Source: Trueperella abortisuis (GTDB lineage: Bacteria > Actinomycetota > Actinomycetes > Actinomycetales > Actinomycetaceae). From it: 64,000 nucleotides of DNA. The DNA is taken from contig NZ_JAUSQL010000001.1 of NCBI RefSeq assembly GCF_030811095.1, positions 1,550,001-1,614,000 of the forward strand, given 5' to 3'. Shown piece after piece: positions 26,578-35,639 of the stretch. A program made the position numbers and the translations under genes. Positions within the stretch are counted from its first letter, which is position 1, and each line of letters begins with the position of its first letter. The notes below the pieces were generated by a model, which was not told where the DNA came from, made no database searches, and worked only from the letters and a program-made list of their open reading frames with translations.

Positions 26578-28377
26578 ATGGTCAAGAAGCGTCGAGGCGG
26601 TATCGTCTCCGGGAAGCGGTACGTCACGCCCGAACCCTGGATGAACATCCCCTGGCTCCTCACCCGCCGCCAGGAAGCCCATCCGGACCAGATCTGCATC
26701 GAGCGGCAAAGCACCCTCGGCGTCTGGACGCCGATGACCACCACCGAATACCTCGCCGACGTTAACGCCGTCGCCCGCGGCCTGGTCGCCGAAGGACTCA
26801 ACGAAGGTGACGCCATTGCGATTTTCGCCGCCACCTCCTACGAATGGAGCCTCGTGGACATGGCGGCACTCAGCGCGGGCCTCGTCGTCGTGCCGATCTA
26901 CGAATCCGACTCCGCCGAGCAGGTGCGCTGGATCCTGGAAAACTCAGCCATCCGCTTCGTCGTCACCGACACGCACGCCCAGCAGGCACTCGTCGAATCG
27001 CAGCGCACACCCGCCCTCGGCCGGGTCCTCGCCTTCGACCAAGACGCCCTCGTCAAGCTCTACGCCCAGGGTGAGACGATCGACCAGTCCGAGATCGACG
27101 GGCGCCGCAGCCGCCTCACCCTCGACACCCTGGCCACCGTCATCTACACCTCCGGCACCACGGGGCGCCCCAAGGGGGTCGAGCTCACGCACGGCAACTT
27201 CGTGGATATCACGTTGAACACCATTCCCCACATGCGCCAGGTCATCGACAGCCCCGAGACCCGCGTCCTCCTCTTCCTCCCCCTCGCCCACGTCATGGCC
27301 CGCTCCGTGTTCTTCTTCACGATCGCCGGGCGCGGCGTCGTCGGGCACACCCCCTCCATCAAGAACCTGATCTCCGACCTCAAGACCTTCAAGCCCTCCG
27401 GCCTACTCGTGGTGCCGCGCGTGCTGGAGAAGATCTACAACGCCGCCGAAGCCAAGGCCGGCTCCGGCCTCAAACGCAAGATCTTTAGGTGGGCGGCCAA
27501 CGTCGCCGTCGCCTACTCCGAGCGCGGGCGCGGCCCCATCCGCTCACTCAAGCACGCGATCGCCCGCAAGCTGGTGTTTTCCAAGATCACAAACATCATC
27601 GGCGAGGACTGCCACTACGCCGTCGCCGCCGGCGCCCCGCTGGGCAAACGCACCGGGCACTTCTTCCGCGGGATCGGGCTGACGGTCCTCGAGGCCTGGG
27701 GCCTGACAGAATCTACCGGCGCCGCCACCGTCAACCTCGTGGACTCGATCAAGATGGGTACCGTCGGCGTGCCGATGCCGACCACCGAGATCAAGATCGA
27801 CGACGACGGCGAAATCCTGGTTCGCGGCCCGCAGATCTTTCGCGGATACCAAAACAACCCCGAGGCCACGGCGGAGGCCTTCGATTCCGAGGGCTGGTTC
27901 CACACCGGCGATCTCGGCACACTCGATCGGCAGGGTTACCTCACCATCACCGGTCGCAAGAAGGAAATCATCGTCACGGCCGGCGGCAAGAACGTCTCCC
28001 CCGCCGCGCTCGAGGATCCGCTCAGCTCCCACCCGCTCATCTCCCAGGTCATTGTGGTGGGGGACAAGAAACCGTTCGTCGGCGCCCTCATCACGCTCGA
28101 CGCCGAGATGCTGCCCGGCTGGCTTGGCGCCCACGACCTGCCAGCGATGGACGTCACCCAGGCAGCCCGCCACCCCGAGGTGCTCGCCTCACTCGAGCGC
28201 GCCATCAAGAAGACCAACAAGCGAGTCTCGCGCGCGGAGTCCATCCGCAAGTTCGCGGTCATCTACCCCGACCTGACCGTAGACAACGGGATGCTTACCC
28301 CCTCCCTCAAGGTCAAGCGCGAGGCGGTGGCGCGGCGCTACGCGCGTGAACTCAAGGCGCTTTACGGGGAAGGGTAG
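26578..28377 (+). CDS. Long-chain fatty-acid--CoA ligase (AMP-forming)
   Basis: The 599-residue ANL-superfamily enzyme activates fatty acids to acyl-CoA. It shows the P-loop YTSGTTGRPKGVELTH near residue 190, FLPLAHVMARSV, EAWGLTESTGA, GWFHTGDLG and the hinge/Lys region TGRKKEIIVTAGGKNVSP. It resembles actinobacterial FadD15-type ligases in length. TGAGGGGGAAAC supplies a strong ribosome-binding site. It stands alone between the FAH gene and tRNA-Leu and has a repeated operator-like element upstream. Confidence 0.9.
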   Translation: MVKKRRGGIVSGKRYVTPEPWMNIPWLLTRRQEAHPDQICIERQSTLGVWTPMTTTEYLADVNAVARGLVAEGLNEGDAIAIFAATSYEWSLVDMAALSAGLVVVPIYESDSAEQVRWILENSAIRFVVTDTHAQQALVESQRTPALGRVLAFDQDALVKLYAQGETIDQSEIDGRRSRLTLDTLATVIYTSGTTGRPKGVELTHGNFVDITLNTIPHMRQVIDSPETRVLLFLPLAHVMARSVFFFTIAGRGVVGHTPSIKNLISDLKTFKPSGLLVVPRVLEKIYNAAEAKAGSGLKRKIFRWAANVAVAYSERGRGPIRSLKHAIARKLVFSKITNIIGEDCHYAVAAGAPLGKRTGHFFRGIGLTVLEAWGLTESTGAATVNLVDSIKMGTVGVPMPTTEIKIDDDGEILVRGPQIFRGYQNNPEATAEAFDSEGWFHTGDLGTLDRQGYLTITGRKKEIIVTAGGKNVSPAALEDPLSSHPLISQVIVVGDKKPFVGALITLDAEMLPGWLGAHDLPAMDVTQAARHPEVLASLERAIKKTNKRVSRAESIRKFAVIYPDLTVDNGMLTPSLKVKREAVARRYARELKALYGEG

Positions 28378-28397
28378 GGCGGCAAACGAAAGAAGAG

Positions 28398-28479
<82 letters not shown>

Positions 28480-28495
28480 TCAGCAGAAGTGTATC

Positions 28496-28534
28496 CTCGC
28501 CGCCACCCCATTCCAAAAACGAGGTGGCGGCGAG
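28496..28534 (-). terminator. Terminator hairpin after bcp
   Basis: A 12-bp stem CTCGCCGCCACC / GGTGGCGGCGAG with a 15-nt loop lies 14 bp past the bcp stop codon. Confidence 0.65.
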
Positions 28535-28548
28535 GGGCCGATGAATGT

Positions 28549-29034
28549 CTAGGCGGGGTCGATGCCCAGCTCGCGGCGCAGGCGCGCCACGTGCCCGGTG
28601 GCCTTCACGTTGTACAGCGGCAGGACAACCTTGCGGTCCTTACCCACCACCACGGTGGAGCGGATCACGCCCTCCACCTCCTTGCCGTAGTTCATCTTCT
28701 TGCCAAACGCGCCGTAGGCCCTCATGACGGCCTTGTCCGGGTCGGAGGCGAGCGGGAAGTTGAGCGACTCCTTGTCCACGAACTTGCGGATCGAATCCAC
28801 CGAGTCGGGCGAGATGCCGATCACCGTGTAGCCGGCGGACTTCAGCGAGTTCTCGGAGTCGCGGAAGTCGCAGGCCTCAGTGGTGCAGCCGGGGGTCATG
28901 GCTCGTGGGTAGAAGTAGACGATCACGCCCTGCTCGGCGCGTTCGATCTCTTGGGACAGGGTGACGGGGCCGTCGACCGTATCCAGGGTAAAATCGGGGG
29001 CCTCCTGGCCCACCGTGAGCCGTACGTCAGACAT
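28549..29034 (-). CDS. bcp: Thioredoxin-dependent peroxiredoxin, Bcp/PrxQ type
   Basis: The 161-residue cytoplasmic protein reduces hydroperoxides. It has the thioredoxin fold, with GQEAPDFTLDTVDG at the start and YFYPRAMTPGCTTEACDFRD near residue 42-61, where the first Cys is peroxidatic and the second, five residues on, is the resolving Cys of Bcp proteins. AGAAGGAAAC precedes the ATG. The small membrane-protein gene lies 15 bp upstream, so the two may be co-transcribed. Confidence 0.93.
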   Translation of the reverse strand: MSDVRLTVGQEAPDFTLDTVDGPVTLSQEIERAEQGVIVYFYPRAMTPGCTTEACDFRDSENSLKSAGYTVIGISPDSVDSIRKFVDKESLNFPLASDPDKAVMRAYGAFGKKMNYGKEVEGVIRSTVVVGKDRKVVLPLYNVKATGHVARLRRELGIDPA

Positions 29035-29049
29035 GTTTCCTTCTTTCTG

Positions 29050-29355
29050 TTAGCTGTTCAGGAATAGCCTCAAGGTGATGAGCAAGATAAAGATGATGAA
29101 GCCGACGATCATCGGCACGATGCCCGCGACGGTGGGCAGCAGGAGGCCCGCTCCGAGCGCACCTGCGCCCACCCAATAGGCCGAGTCTTGGCGCCACCCC
29201 CACACGCCGGCGCCGACCGCGAGCGTCCCGAGCACGGCAGTGGCGATGAGCCCGGCCGCGAAACCGGCCATGGCGACGCTCACCCAGCCGATCACCAGCA
29301 TGACGACGCAGAACACGAGCGCCACGCCCATCACAGGCCTTTCGTATTTCTCCAC
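29050..29355 (-). CDS. Small membrane protein of unknown function
   Basis: About 101 residues and almost entirely hydrophobic, with three or four predicted helices (GVALVFCVVMLVIGWVSVAM, FAAGLIATAVLGTLAVGAG, and a pair from WVGAGALGAGLL to LITLRLFLNS). The GTG at 29355 is preferred because GGAAC precedes it; a GTG at 29373 is possible. It lies directly upstream of bcp. No family recognised. Confidence 0.65.
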   Translation of the reverse strand: MEKYERPVMGVALVFCVVMLVIGWVSVAMAGFAAGLIATAVLGTLAVGAGVWGWRQDSAYWVGAGALGAGLLLPTVAGIVPMIVGFIIFILLITLRLFLNS

Positions 29356-29465
29356 GGTTCCACTTTGCCACACCCCCGGCCCACGCGCGCGGGTGAGGCG
29401 TTCACCAGTGGCAAATTGTCCGAATCAACGCGGATTCTTCGCCTCGATGCTGGCACAATCGAAGT

Positions 29466-29996
29466 ATGAGTGACGTTGCATCTTCCGACATGGGACCCTG
29501 GTTATCGCCCGAAGACCTCGCTTTTGTGCGCCGTAAGGTGCCGATTCTCTACGTCGACGCCGTGCCCGTTCGCCTTCACGACGACGGCTCGCTGGCCTCC
29601 GTGGGCCTGCTATTGACTGTCACCGACGAGGGCCTGACCCGCTCGCTCGTCTCCGGCCGCGTGCTCTACCACGAGAAGATCCGCGAGGCACTACGCCGCC
29701 ACCTCGAAAAGGACCTGGGCGAAATGATTCTGCCCCAGCTTCCAACCTCGCTGGTTCCCTTCACGGTGGCCGAGTACTTCCCGACGCCGGGCGAGGGCTG
29801 GCACGATCCGCGCCAGCACGCCGTCTCCCTGTGTTACATCATCCCCGTGCTCGGCGATTGCAACGTCTCCTCCGATTCCCTCGAGGTCAACTGGTTCACC
29901 CCCGGCGAGCTACACACACCCGAGCTTCAGGCGGAGATCCTCCCCAAGCACCTGCCCGTCGTGCGCCAGGCGCTCGCGCTGCTCGGGCACGTCTAA
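29466..29996 (+). CDS. DUF4916 protein (Nudix-like, degenerate box)
   Basis: The 176-residue protein matches the actinobacterial DUF4916 pattern: WLSPEDLAFVRRKVPILYVDAVPVR, GRVLYHEKIREALRRHLEKDLG, and a C-terminal VNWFTPGEL. The second segment sits where the Nudix box GX5EX7REUXEEXGU belongs, but the metal-binding EE is KD, so pyrophosphohydrolase activity is doubtful. It is divergent from the small membrane-protein gene. Confidence 0.8.
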   Translation: MSDVASSDMGPWLSPEDLAFVRRKVPILYVDAVPVRLHDDGSLASVGLLLTVTDEGLTRSLVSGRVLYHEKIREALRRHLEKDLGEMILPQLPTSLVPFTVAEYFPTPGEGWHDPRQHAVSLCYIIPVLGDCNVSSDSLEVNWFTPGELHTPELQAEILPKHLPVVRQALALLGHV

Positions 29997-30055
29997 GATT
30001 CCCACGGCGCAGGGGAAAAACGCGCCCGAGCGGGTTGGCTAGCGCCCGGTCCGCG

Positions 30056-30643
30056 TTAGAGGATCTTCGCGATGTGCGGGGCCAACGCGGCGAGCGCTCG
30101 CGCCCGGTGCGAGATCGCGTTCTTCTCCTGCGGGGGTAGTTCGGCGTTTGTCACGCCGTAGCCCTCGGCTTCGAAGATCGGATCGTAGCCGAAGCCGCCC
30201 TTCCCGGCGCGCTCGTAGCGCAGGCTGCCACGCATCTGCCCTTCTTCCACGACGACGCTGCCGTCGGGCATCGCCAACGCCGCCGCGCAGACGAATCTGG
30301 CACCGCGCTGTTCAGGCTTGACGTCTGCTAGCTGGGCGAGCAGAAGATCGAGATTGGCGGCGTCGTCACCGTGGTGGCCGCTCCAGCGCGCGGAGAAGAT
30401 TCCAGGTGCGCCGCCCATGATGTCCACGCACAGGCCGGAGTCGTCTGCGATGGCCGGCACACCGAGTTCGCGCGCCACCTGAGTGGCCTTGATAATCGCG
30501 TTCTCTGCAAAGCTGGCGCCGTCCTCCACCGGTTCGGGCAGGCTTTCCGGCACGGCTTCGAGTACGAATCCTTCGGGCAGGAGCGGCGCGAGGATCGCCC
30601 GCACCTCGGTGACCTTGTGGGCGTTTCGGGTGGCCAGGATCAT
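30056..30643 (-). CDS. rdgB: RdgB/HAM1-type XTP/dITP diphosphatase
   Basis: The 195-residue enzyme removes non-canonical purine nucleotides (XTP, dITP) from the pool. Motifs are [17 protein letters not shown] at the start, the catalytic [24 protein letters not shown], and [15 protein letters not shown]. Its ATG overlaps the rph stop by 4 bp (ATGA), so it is translated with rph. Confidence 0.96.
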   Translation of the reverse strand: MILATRNAHKVTEVRAILAPLLPEGFVLEAVPESLPEPVEDGASFAENAIIKATQVARELGVPAIADDSGLCVDIMGGAPGIFSARWSGHHGDDAANLDLLLAQLADVKPEQRGARFVCAAALAMPDGSVVVEEGQMRGSLRYERAGKGGFGYDPIFEAEGYGVTNAELPPQEKNAISHRARALAALAPHIAKIL

Positions 30644-31410
30644 GCGAACTCCCTCAGCGTGACCGGGCCGTCGGATTCGAGCGCGGCCTTCTGCAGCTGC
30701 GCCAGCTCGGTGTTGCCCTTCGCGGCCAGGTCGAGAAGCGCTCCGAGTTCGGAGCGCGAGAACGGGGTTTCCTCCGCCGTGCCCTGCACCTCCACGAACT
30801 CGCCCGAGCCCGTCATGACCACGTTCATATCCGTCTGCGCGCGCACGTCCTCCTCGTATGGGAGGTCGAGGCAGGGCACCGAGTCAATGATGCCCACCGA
30901 GATCGCCGAGATTGAGTCGCGTAGCACGGGGGTGCCGCATCGCGGCTTGATCCAGCCCTGCTCGGCGCCGAAGGTGACCGCGTCGGCAAGCGCCACGTAG
31001 GCGCCGGTGATGGACGCGGTACGGGTTCCGCCGTCGGCCTGCAGCACGTCGCAGTCAAGCACAATCGTGTTCTCCCCCAGCGCCGCGAAGTCGACCACCG
31101 CTCGCAGCGAACGTCCGATGAGGCGCGAGATCTCCTGCGTGCGGCCGCCCACCTTGCCCTTGACCGATTCGCGTTGGGAACGCGTGTCGGTGGCGCGCGG
31201 GAGCATGGAGTACTCGCCCGTCACCCAGCCGAGCCCGCCATCCTTACGCCAGCGCGGAACGCCCTCCGTCAGCGATGCCACGCACAGCACCTTCGTGCGC
31301 CCAAATTCGACGAAAACCGAGCCTTCGCCCTGGTCGAGATACTTGCGGGTAATACGGATCGGGCGTAGCTGATCGGTGGCGCGCCCGTCTTTTCGACTAA
31401 ATTCACTCAT
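30640..31410 (-). CDS. rph: Ribonuclease PH
   Basis: RNase PH trims tRNA 3' ends by phosphorolysis. The 256-residue protein has [22 protein letters not shown], the basic [29 protein letters not shown] region and [23 protein letters not shown]. Length is normal. It is the partner gene of rdgB in the common actinobacterial murI-hydrolase-rph-rdgB order. Confidence 0.97.
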   Translation of the reverse strand: MSEFSRKDGRATDQLRPIRITRKYLDQGEGSVFVEFGRTKVLCVASLTEGVPRWRKDGGLGWVTGEYSMLPRATDTRSQRESVKGKVGGRTQEISRLIGRSLRAVVDFAALGENTIVLDCDVLQADGGTRTASITGAYVALADAVTFGAEQGWIKPRCGTPVLRDSISAISVGIIDSVPCLDLPYEEDVRAQTDMNVVMTGSGEFVEVQGTAEETPFSRSELGALLDLAAKGNTELAQLQKAALESDGPVTLREFA

Positions 31411-31528
31411 GCCTCAAGCCTACTCCCCGCCTCCGACAAATCCGCCCCGACCGGTCCGGCACCGCGCCAGCCGACGCCGCCCTGGTAGCCAACGCTCGCC
31501 GCGCGCAGCCCCCGGCGTACCGGCCGAG

Positions 31529-32326
31529 CTAGATCTTGTAAACGGCCCCCGCGCGCACGGCCTCCACGTCGCCGTCGTAGACGGACCGGGCGTCCTTGAC
31601 GGTGCGCACAGGACTCGTCCACGGCTGTAGGTGGGTCAGCAACAGCCGCCCGACCCCGGCCTCGCTCGCCAGGACGCCGGCGCGCCGGCCCGTCATGTGG
31701 ATCCCCTCCACGAGGTCGCGCCCCTCCTCGAAGGCGGCCTCGGACAGGAGGAGGTCGACCCCCCGGGCCGCGTCCACCACGCTCGAAATATAGTCGGTAT
31801 CCCCCGTGTAGGTCAGGCTCACGCGGCGCTCCGGATCGGCCTCGGATGGGCCGGTGATCCGCATCGCCACCGCAGGAACGGAGTGGTAGCCCGCGAAGAA
31901 CTCCACCTCCATCGGTCCAACCTTGACCGAGTCCCCCGGCTTGATCTGCTGGAACTCGAACTCGCTGGCGTAGGTCTCCTCGAGCGGGTCATCGGCGATC
32001 CCGCGGGTGCGGGCGGCGCCGTCGCCGGGAGAAAACACCGGGATCGGACCCAGCGCACCCTCGGGATACCAGCGGCGGTAGACCTGCATGCCCACGATGT
32101 CCGCGCAGTGATCGGCGTGCAGGTGGGAAAGGAACATGCCATCTAGGCGCGCCGGATCTACGTAGCGCAACAGGTGCCCCATCGCGCCTGGCCCGAAGTC
32201 CAAGACGATCGACCACACGCGCTCCTGACCCGCGTGATCCACGCCGGTGGCCTGCAACAGGTAGGCGGAGGCCGGCGAATCCTTGCCCGACATCGACCCC
32301 GAGCACCCGATAATGGTCAGTTTCAC
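31529..32326 (-). CDS. Metallo-beta-lactamase-fold hydrolase, RNase Z-like
   Basis: The 265-residue protein has the two-metal motif [13 protein letters not shown], later [20 protein letters not shown] and a C-terminal LTHLQPW. It resembles the RNase Z/ElaC branch but lacks the exosite region needed for tRNA processing, as do other actinobacterial members that sit between murI and rph; cyclic phosphodiesterase activity is one suggestion. Its ATG overlaps the murI stop by 4 bp. Confidence 0.85.
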   Translation of the reverse strand: MKLTIIGCSGSMSGKDSPASAYLLQATGVDHAGQERVWSIVLDFGPGAMGHLLRYVDPARLDGMFLSHLHADHCADIVGMQVYRRWYPEGALGPIPVFSPGDGAARTRGIADDPLEETYASEFEFQQIKPGDSVKVGPMEVEFFAGYHSVPAVAMRITGPSEADPERRVSLTYTGDTDYISSVVDAARGVDLLLSEAAFEEGRDLVEGIHMTGRRAGVLASEAGVGRLLLTHLQPWTSPVRTVKDARSVYDGDVEAVRAGAVYKI

Positions 32327-33141
32327 GATGCTTTCCCCCCGAGCTGTTGAACGCTCGTCACCTCTGGGCCGAGGAATCGGCGAGCAAGTGTTTGGAATTC
32401 GTGGGCGTCGCCCGTGGATTGGAAGGTGTGGGTGGGCGCGGGCGCGCCGGGGTCGCGCAGCAGGGCGCGCGCGGTCAGCTCTCGGTAGACGTCGCGCGCG
32501 GTTTCTTGAGCGGATGAGACGAGCGCGACGTCCTCACCCATCACGTAGGAAATCACGCCGGCGAGGATCGGATAGTGCGTGCACCCCAGGATGAGGGTAT
32601 CCACGCCTGCCTCCTTGATCGGGGCCAGATACTCCTCGGCCACCGCGTGCAGCTCGGGGCCGGTGGTGATCCCGTTTTCCACGAACTCCACGAAGCGCGG
32701 TGCCGCCCCCGCCGTCAGCGTGATGCTGGGGACCACCGAGAAGGCATCCTCGTAGGCGCCGGATTCGATCGTGGCCCGCGTACCGATGATGCCGATGCGG
32801 TTGTTGATCGTCACGCGCACCGCCGCTCGCACCGCCGGATGGATCACCTCCACCACCGGGATGCCCTTGGATGCGGTGTAGCGTTCCCGCGCGTCGTGAA
32901 GCACCGCCGCCGACGCCGAATTGCACGCAATGACCAACATCTTCACGCCGGAGTCAACCAGCTTGTCCATGATTTCCAGCGCGAGCTCGCGCACCTGCGC
33001 GATTGGCCTCGGGCCGTAGGGATTGTTGGCGGTGTCACCAATATAGGTAATGGATTCGCCGGGCAACTGATCCATGATCGCACGCGCGACCGTCAGCCCG
33101 CCCACGCCAGAGTCGAACACACCTATGGGTGAATCGTCCAT
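32323..33141 (-). CDS. murI: Glutamate racemase
   Basis: MurI makes D-glutamate for peptidoglycan. The 272-residue protein shows [17 protein letters not shown], the two catalytic Cys in [12 protein letters not shown] (about residue 70) and LGCTHYPIL (about 183), and [12 protein letters not shown]. It lies 10 bp after the DUF2017 gene and overlaps the hydrolase gene, indicating a single operon from clpS through rdgB. Confidence 0.96.
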   Translation of the reverse strand: MDDSPIGVFDSGVGGLTVARAIMDQLPGESITYIGDTANNPYGPRPIAQVRELALEIMDKLVDSGVKMLVIACNSASAAVLHDARERYTASKGIPVVEVIHPAVRAAVRVTINNRIGIIGTRATIESGAYEDAFSVVPSITLTAGAAPRFVEFVENGITTGPELHAVAEEYLAPIKEAGVDTLILGCTHYPILAGVISYVMGEDVALVSSAQETARDVYRELTARALLRDPGAPAPTHTFQSTGDAHEFQTLARRFLGPEVTSVQQLGGKAS

Positions 33142-33151
33142 ACGGTGAATA

Positions 33152-33808
33152 CTACCGGCGCAGAGCCTTGTTCCTCACGGCGGTCACCAGTGAATCTTGC
33201 CACCAGGTGCTCATCGAGTACACGATCGCGAGGACGTCGTCCGTGCTTGGCTCGGCAGAACTCTCGCCATGCTGGAACGGGCGCACGCGCTCAGCGACAG
33301 CCTCGGAGGACTCCTCGTCGTTGATCCCGAGCCGCGCCGCGAGCACGATCCGCACGTCATTAAGCGCGCTCATCCACGCGGGCGCGTCCTCGTTGGCCAC
33401 GAGCACATCCCCGCCTCCACGCGCCGACTCCAAACCCTGGTAAACCGTCACCAGATTCTCGATCTTCTGCGAGGCCACCGACGTCTCCGTCAGCTCGCGT
33501 AGCGTGGCCGCCTCGTCCGGGTCCTCGCTCATGTCGGGCAACAGTTGCTCGACGACGACGTCGTACGGGGCTCTCGCCCGCGGCTCGCCCTCCGTTGCGA
33601 TCGCGTCGGCGATGTCCACGACGTCGGCCTCCAACTGCGCGAGTGGATCATCCGGGTCGACCGTCTGGGAGCGGCGCTCTGCCTCGTGGTCGACGTCCGA
33701 GCCGAGCAACCACACCGTATCCTTGACCAGCCCGGCGAGAACCCGCCGCTCGTCGTCGTCGATGTGGGCGAGGTAGCCGCCGCGCGCGATGCGGAACGCT
33801 GTCAGCAT
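33152..33808 (-). CDS. DUF2017 protein
   Basis: The 218-residue protein fits DUF2017, which nearly always follows clpS in actinobacteria: [30 protein letters not shown] at the start and [12 protein letters not shown] near residue 160. Its function is unknown; the constant linkage suggests a role with ClpS or the N-degron pathway. Its start overlaps the clpS stop by 7 bp. Confidence 0.88.
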   Translation of the reverse strand: MLTAFRIARGGYLAHIDDDERRVLAGLVKDTVWLLGSDVDHEAERRSQTVDPDDPLAQLEADVVDIADAIATEGEPRARAPYDVVVEQLLPDMSEDPDEAATLRELTETSVASQKIENLVTVYQGLESARGGGDVLVANEDAPAWMSALNDVRIVLAARLGINDEESSEAVAERVRPFQHGESSAEPSTDDVLAIVYSMSTWWQDSLVTAVRNKALRR

Positions 33809-34113
33809 TCGCCCTCCTCGATCGTGGCCCGCAGGCCGTAGGTGTGCATCGCCTGCGCGTCGCGTTCCATCTGCTCTCGCTGGCCAGTGGAGACAACGGC
33901 GCGGCCCGCGTTGTGAACCTCCATCATCTTCGCGTACGCCAGGCGCGTGGGCATGGAGAAGTAGCTTTCAAAAACCCATTGAACATATGTCATGAGGTTA
34001 ACGGGGTCATTATGCACCACGGTGCGCCAACCCGAAGCGGACTGTTGCGTGCTCGGGCGGGGGCTCACCATCGGCCTTTGTATTCTCTGACTCCCTATTT
34101 GCACGCTTTCCAT
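33802..34113 (-). CDS. clpS: ATP-dependent Clp protease adaptor ClpS
   Basis: ClpS delivers N-degron substrates to ClpC/ClpA-ClpP. The protein of about 103 residues shows WRTVVHNDPVNLMTYVQWVF, the substrate-pocket Asn-Asp-Pro, then FSMPTRLAYAKMMEVHNAGRAVVSTGQREQME. The start is uncertain: ATG at 34113 gives a 20-residue extra N-terminal tail, and ATG at 34071 is preceded by AAAGG and is a good alternative. Confidence 0.92.
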   Translation of the reverse strand: MESVQIGSQRIQRPMVSPRPSTQQSASGWRTVVHNDPVNLMTYVQWVFESYFSMPTRLAYAKMMEVHNAGRAVVSTGQREQMERDAQAMHTYGLRATIEEGEC

Positions 34114-34201
34114 AGTAGACCACCGCGCCTTTTTGGGTGAGTAAAACAGCAAGCCGAGCAAAGGTGCAGAAGATTTTTGCCAAGAGAGTTACCGTTAAGA
34201 C

Positions 34202-35554
34202 ATGACACCTAAGACTAGCACTGCCTTGCTCACAGACATGTACGAGTTGACCATGATCGAATCGGCGATGCAGTCCGGCACCGCCAACCGCCGCTCCGTC
34301 TTCGAAGTCTTCGGCCGTCGCCTTCCCGGCCACCGCCGATACGGCGTGGTCGCGGGCGTGGGGCGCGCGCTTGAGGCCGTGAAGAACTTCCGCTTCGGGC
34401 CCGAGGAGATCGACTACCTGCGCCAGGCCAACGTCGTCTCCGAGGACACCCTGGCCTATCTGGCCGACTTCACCTTCACCGGCGACATCTACGGGTACCG
34501 GGAAGGCGAGCTGTACTTCCCCGGCTCGCCCATCATGACAGTGGTGGGCACGTTCGCTGAGACGGTCCTGCTTGAAACCGTGTTACTGTCCATCCTCAAC
34601 TACGACTCGGCCGTGGCCACCGCCGCCTCCCGCATGACGATCGCGGCACACGACCGCCCCTGCCTCGACATGGGGGCGCGCCGCACCCACGAATGGTCCG
34701 CGGTCGCCGCCGCGCGCGCCGCCGTCATCGGAGGCTTCACCGGCACGTCGGACCTGGAGGCCGGGCGCCTGTACGGTATCCGGCCGATCGGCACCGCCGC
34801 CCACTCCTTCACCCTTCTGCACAACTCGGAGGAAGAGGCCTTCCGCGCACAGATCGCCACGATGGGCACCGACACCACGCTCCTGGTAGACACCTACAAC
34901 GTGGAAAAGGGCGTAGAGCTGGCCGTCCGCGTGGCCCGCGAGGCCGGCGGTGAGCTCGGCGCGGTCCGTATCGATTCGGGCGACCTCGTGGCTCAGGCTT
35001 TCAAGGTGCGCAAGCAGCTCGACGATCTGGGTGCGACGACGACGAAGATCACCGTCACCTCCGACCTCGACGAGTATGCGATCGCGGCCCTCAATGCGGC
35101 CCCGGTCGACTCCTACGGTGTGGGCACCCGCCTCGTCACCGGATCCGGCCAGCCCACCGCCCAGCTCGTCTACAAGCTCGTGGCGCGCGAGGGCGAGGAC
35201 GGCACCATGGAGGGCGTGGCGAAGAAGTCCGACTCGAAGACCTCGGTGGGCGGGCTGAAAGTGGCCGGGCGCACCCACGACGAGACGGGCCGCGCGCTCG
35301 AGGAGATCGTGGTCGCCGCAGACACCTGGGAGGCGGGCCTGGCCTACCTTGCCGAGCACGAGGCACGCCCGTTGCAGGTCAAGCTGGTCGAGGACGGGAC
35401 CGTTGACGAACGGTACATCGCCCGCAACTCCCTCGCCCACGCCGCCGAGCAGCACCGCAACTCCCGTGCGGCTCTGCCTTACCCGGCCTGGCGCCTGTCC
35501 GAGGGCGACCCGGCCCTCCCCACCGTCATGGTGGACATCACCGAGCGTGGATAG
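34202..35554 (+). CDS. pncB: Nicotinate phosphoribosyltransferase
   Basis: PncB converts nicotinate and PRPP to nicotinate mononucleotide in NAD salvage. The 450-residue enzyme begins TALLTDMYELTMIESAMQSG and has FEVFGRRLPGHRRYGVVAG, the catalytic His region DMGARRTHEWSAVAAARAA, and VRIDSGDLVAQAF. It is divergent from clpS, its usual actinobacterial neighbour. The helper enzyme NadE appears 6 kb away in this window. Confidence 0.96.
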   Translation: MTPKTSTALLTDMYELTMIESAMQSGTANRRSVFEVFGRRLPGHRRYGVVAGVGRALEAVKNFRFGPEEIDYLRQANVVSEDTLAYLADFTFTGDIYGYREGELYFPGSPIMTVVGTFAETVLLETVLLSILNYDSAVATAASRMTIAAHDRPCLDMGARRTHEWSAVAAARAAVIGGFTGTSDLEAGRLYGIRPIGTAAHSFTLLHNSEEEAFRAQIATMGTDTTLLVDTYNVEKGVELAVRVAREAGGELGAVRIDSGDLVAQAFKVRKQLDDLGATTTKITVTSDLDEYAIAALNAAPVDSYGVGTRLVTGSGQPTAQLVYKLVAREGEDGTMEGVAKKSDSKTSVGGLKVAGRTHDETGRALEEIVVAADTWEAGLAYLAEHEARPLQVKLVEDGTVDERYIARNSLAHAAEQHRNSRAALPYPAWRLSEGDPALPTVMVDITERG

Positions 35555-35610
35555 CACAGGGCTACGGCACGCAGTTCGCTGAGCCCATCAGGACGCGTCC
35601 AAGCACGCGA

Positions 35611-35635
35611 GGGCGCCGGATCGGATCCGGCGCCC
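35611..35635. terminator. Bidirectional terminator between pncB and the helicase gene
   Basis: gggcgccgg pairs with ccggcgccc around a 7-nt loop that is itself part of a near-perfect 25-nt palindrome, between convergent genes. Confidence 0.65.
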
Positions 35636-35639
35636 TGCG

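Noticed and set aside
31529..32326. Calling the beta-lactamase-fold gene rnz (tRNA 3' endonuclease)
   Set aside because: The flexible-arm exosite of RNase Z is not evident and the rph-linked actinobacterial paralogues have uncertain activity, so no symbol is given.
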